Origin: Mycolicibacterium lutetiense | Lineage (GTDB): Bacteria > Actinomycetota > Actinomycetes > Mycobacteriales > Mycobacteriaceae | NCBI RefSeq assembly: GCF_017876775.1 | Contig: NZ_JAGIOP010000002.1 | Location: forward strand, 1,674,001 to 1,738,000 | Reading direction: 5' to 3' | Length of the DNA stretch: 64,000 nt | Part shown: positions 62,441 through 64,000 of the stretch, piece by piece | How positions within the stretch are numbered: the stretch's first letter is position 1 | Layout: each line of letters opens with the position of its first letter | Notes under the pieces: generated by a model | The model's input: only the letters and a program-made list of their open reading frames with translations | What the model was told of the DNA's origin: nothing | The model's database searches: none | Translations under genes and position numbers: made by a program

Positions 62441-63589
62441 TTAGACGTCCAGGACGCAGTCGCCGGAAGCAGCCGAAACACACGTCTGGATCCGGGTGCC
62501 CGGCTCGTGCTCGACGCCGGTACGCAAATCGCGCACGTGCCCGTCGACCAGACCCACCACACACGACTGACAGATACCCATTCGGCAGCCGAACGGCATC
62601 TGGATGCCGACCTGCTCGCCCGCGTCCATCAACGGCGTCGCGCCGTCGACCGTGACCTCCTTGCCGCTGCGCTCGAACGTCACCGTGCCGCCGGCCCCGT
62701 GCGGGGCAGCCCGCGACACCGCGAAACGTTCCAGGTGCAGGCTGTCAGGGATGCCCGCGGCCGCCCAGACCTGTTCGGCGTCGTTGAGCATGCCCTCTGG
62801 CCCGCACGCCCACACCTGACGCTCCCGCCAGTCGGGAACCACGTCGCCGATCTGCCCGAGATCCAGCCGGCCCTCGGTCCGGGTGCTGCGCAACAGCAGC
62901 CGGTAGCCGGGGTGCTCCTCGTGCAGCGTCGCCAGCTCGGCAGCGAACAAGACGTCGGATTCCGTTGGCGCCGAATGCACATGCACGATGTCGGTGATCT
63001 GATCACGGCGCACCAGGGTGCGCAGCATCGACATCACCGGGGTGATGCCGGAGCCGGCCGTCACGAACAGCACCGACGCCGGCGCCGGCTCGGGCATGAC
63101 GAAATTGCCCTGCGGTGCGGCCAGCCGCACCACAGTTCCGGGCTGCAAACCGTCGACCAGATGCGCCGACAGGAAACCCTCGGGCATCGCCTTGACCGTG
63201 ATCGCAATGGTGCGCGCGCCTGCTGAAGGAGCCTTCTCCGGCGTCGAGGTGAGTGAATACGACCGCCAGCGCCAGCGCCCGTCCATGAGCACACCGATCC
63301 CGATGTACTGGCCGGGCTCATAGTCGAACGAGAATCCCCAACCCGGTTTGATCACCAATGTCGCGGAGTCGGCCGTCTCCCGCCGCACATCGACCACCCG
63401 ACCGCGCAACTCCCGCGCTGACCACAACGGGTTGGCGAGCTTGAGATAATCGTCGGGCAGCAGCGGTGTGGTCACCTGGCCGACGATGCGGCGAAGCGCA
63501 TGCCAGCCAGGACGCCGGTCGGCGCCGGCGACGCTTGGGCGGACCGTATCGGCCACATTGGCCGAGACCTTGATCGAGTTCTTGGCCAT
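62441..63589 (-). CDS. NADPH oxidoreductase partner of DesA3 (Rv3230c-like)
   Basis: A 382-residue protein. An FAD-binding ferredoxin-reductase barrel ([22 protein letters not shown]) and an NAD(P) domain ([17 protein letters not shown]) precede a C-terminal plant-type [2Fe-2S] domain: [18 protein letters not shown], with the last cysteine in [10 protein letters not shown]. It passes electrons from NADPH to the desaturase. ATG 63589 lies next to a palindromic operator, and the likely -10 overlaps it. Confidence 0.92.
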   Translation of the reverse strand: MAKNSIKVSANVADTVRPSVAGADRRPGWHALRRIVGQVTTPLLPDDYLKLANPLWSARELRGRVVDVRRETADSATLVIKPGWGFSFDYEPGQYIGIGVLMDGRWRWRSYSLTSTPEKAPSAGARTIAITVKAMPEGFLSAHLVDGLQPGTVVRLAAPQGNFVMPEPAPASVLFVTAGSGITPVMSMLRTLVRRDQITDIVHVHSAPTESDVLFAAELATLHEEHPGYRLLLRSTRTEGRLDLGQIGDVVPDWRERQVWACGPEGMLNDAEQVWAAAGIPDSLHLERFAVSRAAPHGAGGTVTFERSGKEVTVDGATPLMDAGEQVGIQMPFGCRMGICQSCVVGLVDGHVRDLRTGVEHEPGTRIQTCVSAASGDCVLDV

Positions 63590-63590
63590 G

Positions 63591-63610
63591 AACCTACGGT
63601 ACCGTAGGTT
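63591..63610. promoter_or_regulatory. Perfect 20-bp palindromic operator
   Basis: AACCTACGGTACCGTAGGTT reads the same on both strands and ends 2 bases before the ATG of the oxidoreductase gene. On that strand TACCGT is followed by 6 bases and the ATG, so a repressor here would cover the -10 and the transcription start. The form suits a TetR-family protein. Confidence 0.75.
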
Positions 63611-63647
63611 ACTGCCCCGTAGCTAGTCGTACGGCCGCCACCACAGG

Positions 63648-64000
63648 TCAGGACACCAAAGTGTTCTTGTACGTTTTCCCGTCCTTCATGATCACTTTGA
63701 AGTTGCGTTCCGGATCGGCGATCAGGTCCAGGCGGGCCAGCGGGTCGCCGTCGACCAACAACAGATCCGCCAGTGCGCCCTCCGCGACCACGCCCAACTT
63801 TCCGGCGTACGGGCTGCGCTTGCCCGACAGCGCCAACAACTCGCCATTGGTGCCGGTGGCCATCGCCAACGTCTCGGCGGGCGAGAACCACTTGCCCAGC
63901 CCCGCCAGCAGCGCCCCCTGTCTGGCCGCCAGTTGCGGCGAGAACAGAATGTCGGTGCCGAAGGCCGTCTTGAGCTTGTACTTGCGTGCCAACTGGTAGA
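63648..64000 (-). CDS. Amidohydrolase-family protein, C-terminal part only
   Basis: The last 117 or so codons of a metal-dependent hydrolase; the start lies beyond the window. LKTAFGTDILFSPQLAARQG contains the GTD of the family, where the aspartate binds metal, and GVVAEGALADLLLVDGDPLA is the C-terminal strand motif of imidazolonepropionase-like amidohydrolases. Substrate unknown. It precedes the oxidoreductase gene on the same strand by 58 bases only in the reverse sense: its stop is upstream of the operator. Confidence 0.8.
   Translation of the reverse strand, partial: YQLARKYKLKTAFGTDILFSPQLAARQGALLAGLGKWFSPAETLAMATGTNGELLALSGKRSPYAGKLGVVAEGALADLLLVDGDPLARLDLIADPERNFKVIMKDGKTYKNTLVS

Overview
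The window is chromosomal DNA from a mycobacterium, probably a rapid grower (Mycolicibacterium-like). Gene content and order follow the M. tuberculosis interval from mycoredoxin Mrx1 (Rv3198A) to the desaturase/oxidoreductase pair Rv3229c-Rv3230c. Recognisable members include AdnAB, MoeZ, RhlE, WhiB1, PdtaS, SigH-RshA, AroA and RsgA. Base composition is GC-rich, GTG and TTG starts are common, and several genes show a TANNNT box 6-8 bases before the start codon, the mycobacterial leaderless pattern. No rRNA or tRNA gene was seen.

Layout. 1-3.2 kb: a secreted protein cut at the window edge, an XRE-cupin regulator and two acyl-CoA dehydrogenases. 3.2-13.3 kb: Mrx1, NudC, a TrkA-type K+ channel, two membrane proteins and the AdnB/AdnA helicase-nuclease. 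13.4-14.6 kb: a broken type VII target/lipoprotein remnant beside an intact lipoprotein, absent from the M. tuberculosis order. 14.7-30.1 kb: LipV-like hydrolase, ATL, MoeZ, a DUF3152 putative metalloprotease, TetR, DUF3107, MmpS-like, MiaE-like, RhlE, a beta-propeller-like protein, PP2C, ParA, Gpm2, EntC, GNAT, a membrane protein, AroQ and a SEC-C protein.

30.4-38.35 kb is an accessory insertion between the SEC-C gene and the lipid kinase Rv3218: a type I-G (formerly I-U) CRISPR-Cas locus with csb1, csb2, cas3 and csb3, followed directly by 20 repeats and 19 spacers. There is no cas1, cas2 or cas4. The repeat folds into an 8-bp stem with a UUCG loop, supported by paired base changes. Two spacers are present twice, near the two ends of the array, and the last spacer matches the promoter of the adjacent chromosomal gene at 24 of 26 bases.

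38.4-43.8 kb returns to the conserved core: lipid kinase, WhiB1, PdtaS, a biotinylated carrier, the tiny ribosomal protein bL37, RshA-SigH (with an apparent alternative upstream SigH start) and YbaK. 43.9-56.6 kb mixes accessory genes (FadE-FadE-CoA transferase-LysR, VanY-type peptidase, MymT-like metallothionein, 13E12-type HNH protein, NDMA-type alcohol dehydrogenase, methyltransferases) with the SDR Rv3224. 56.6-64 kb holds SRAP, AroA, RsgA, an SDR, a small secreted protein, DesA3-like desaturase and its reductase, which share a 20-bp palindromic operator present three times, and the end of an amidohydrolase gene.

Themes are redox and metal stress (Mrx1, WhiB1, SigH/RshA, PdtaS, MymT), DNA repair and defence (AdnAB, ATL, SRAP, CRISPR), shikimate/chorismate enzymes (AroQ, AroA, EntC) and lipid metabolism (FadE, CoA transferase, DesA3).
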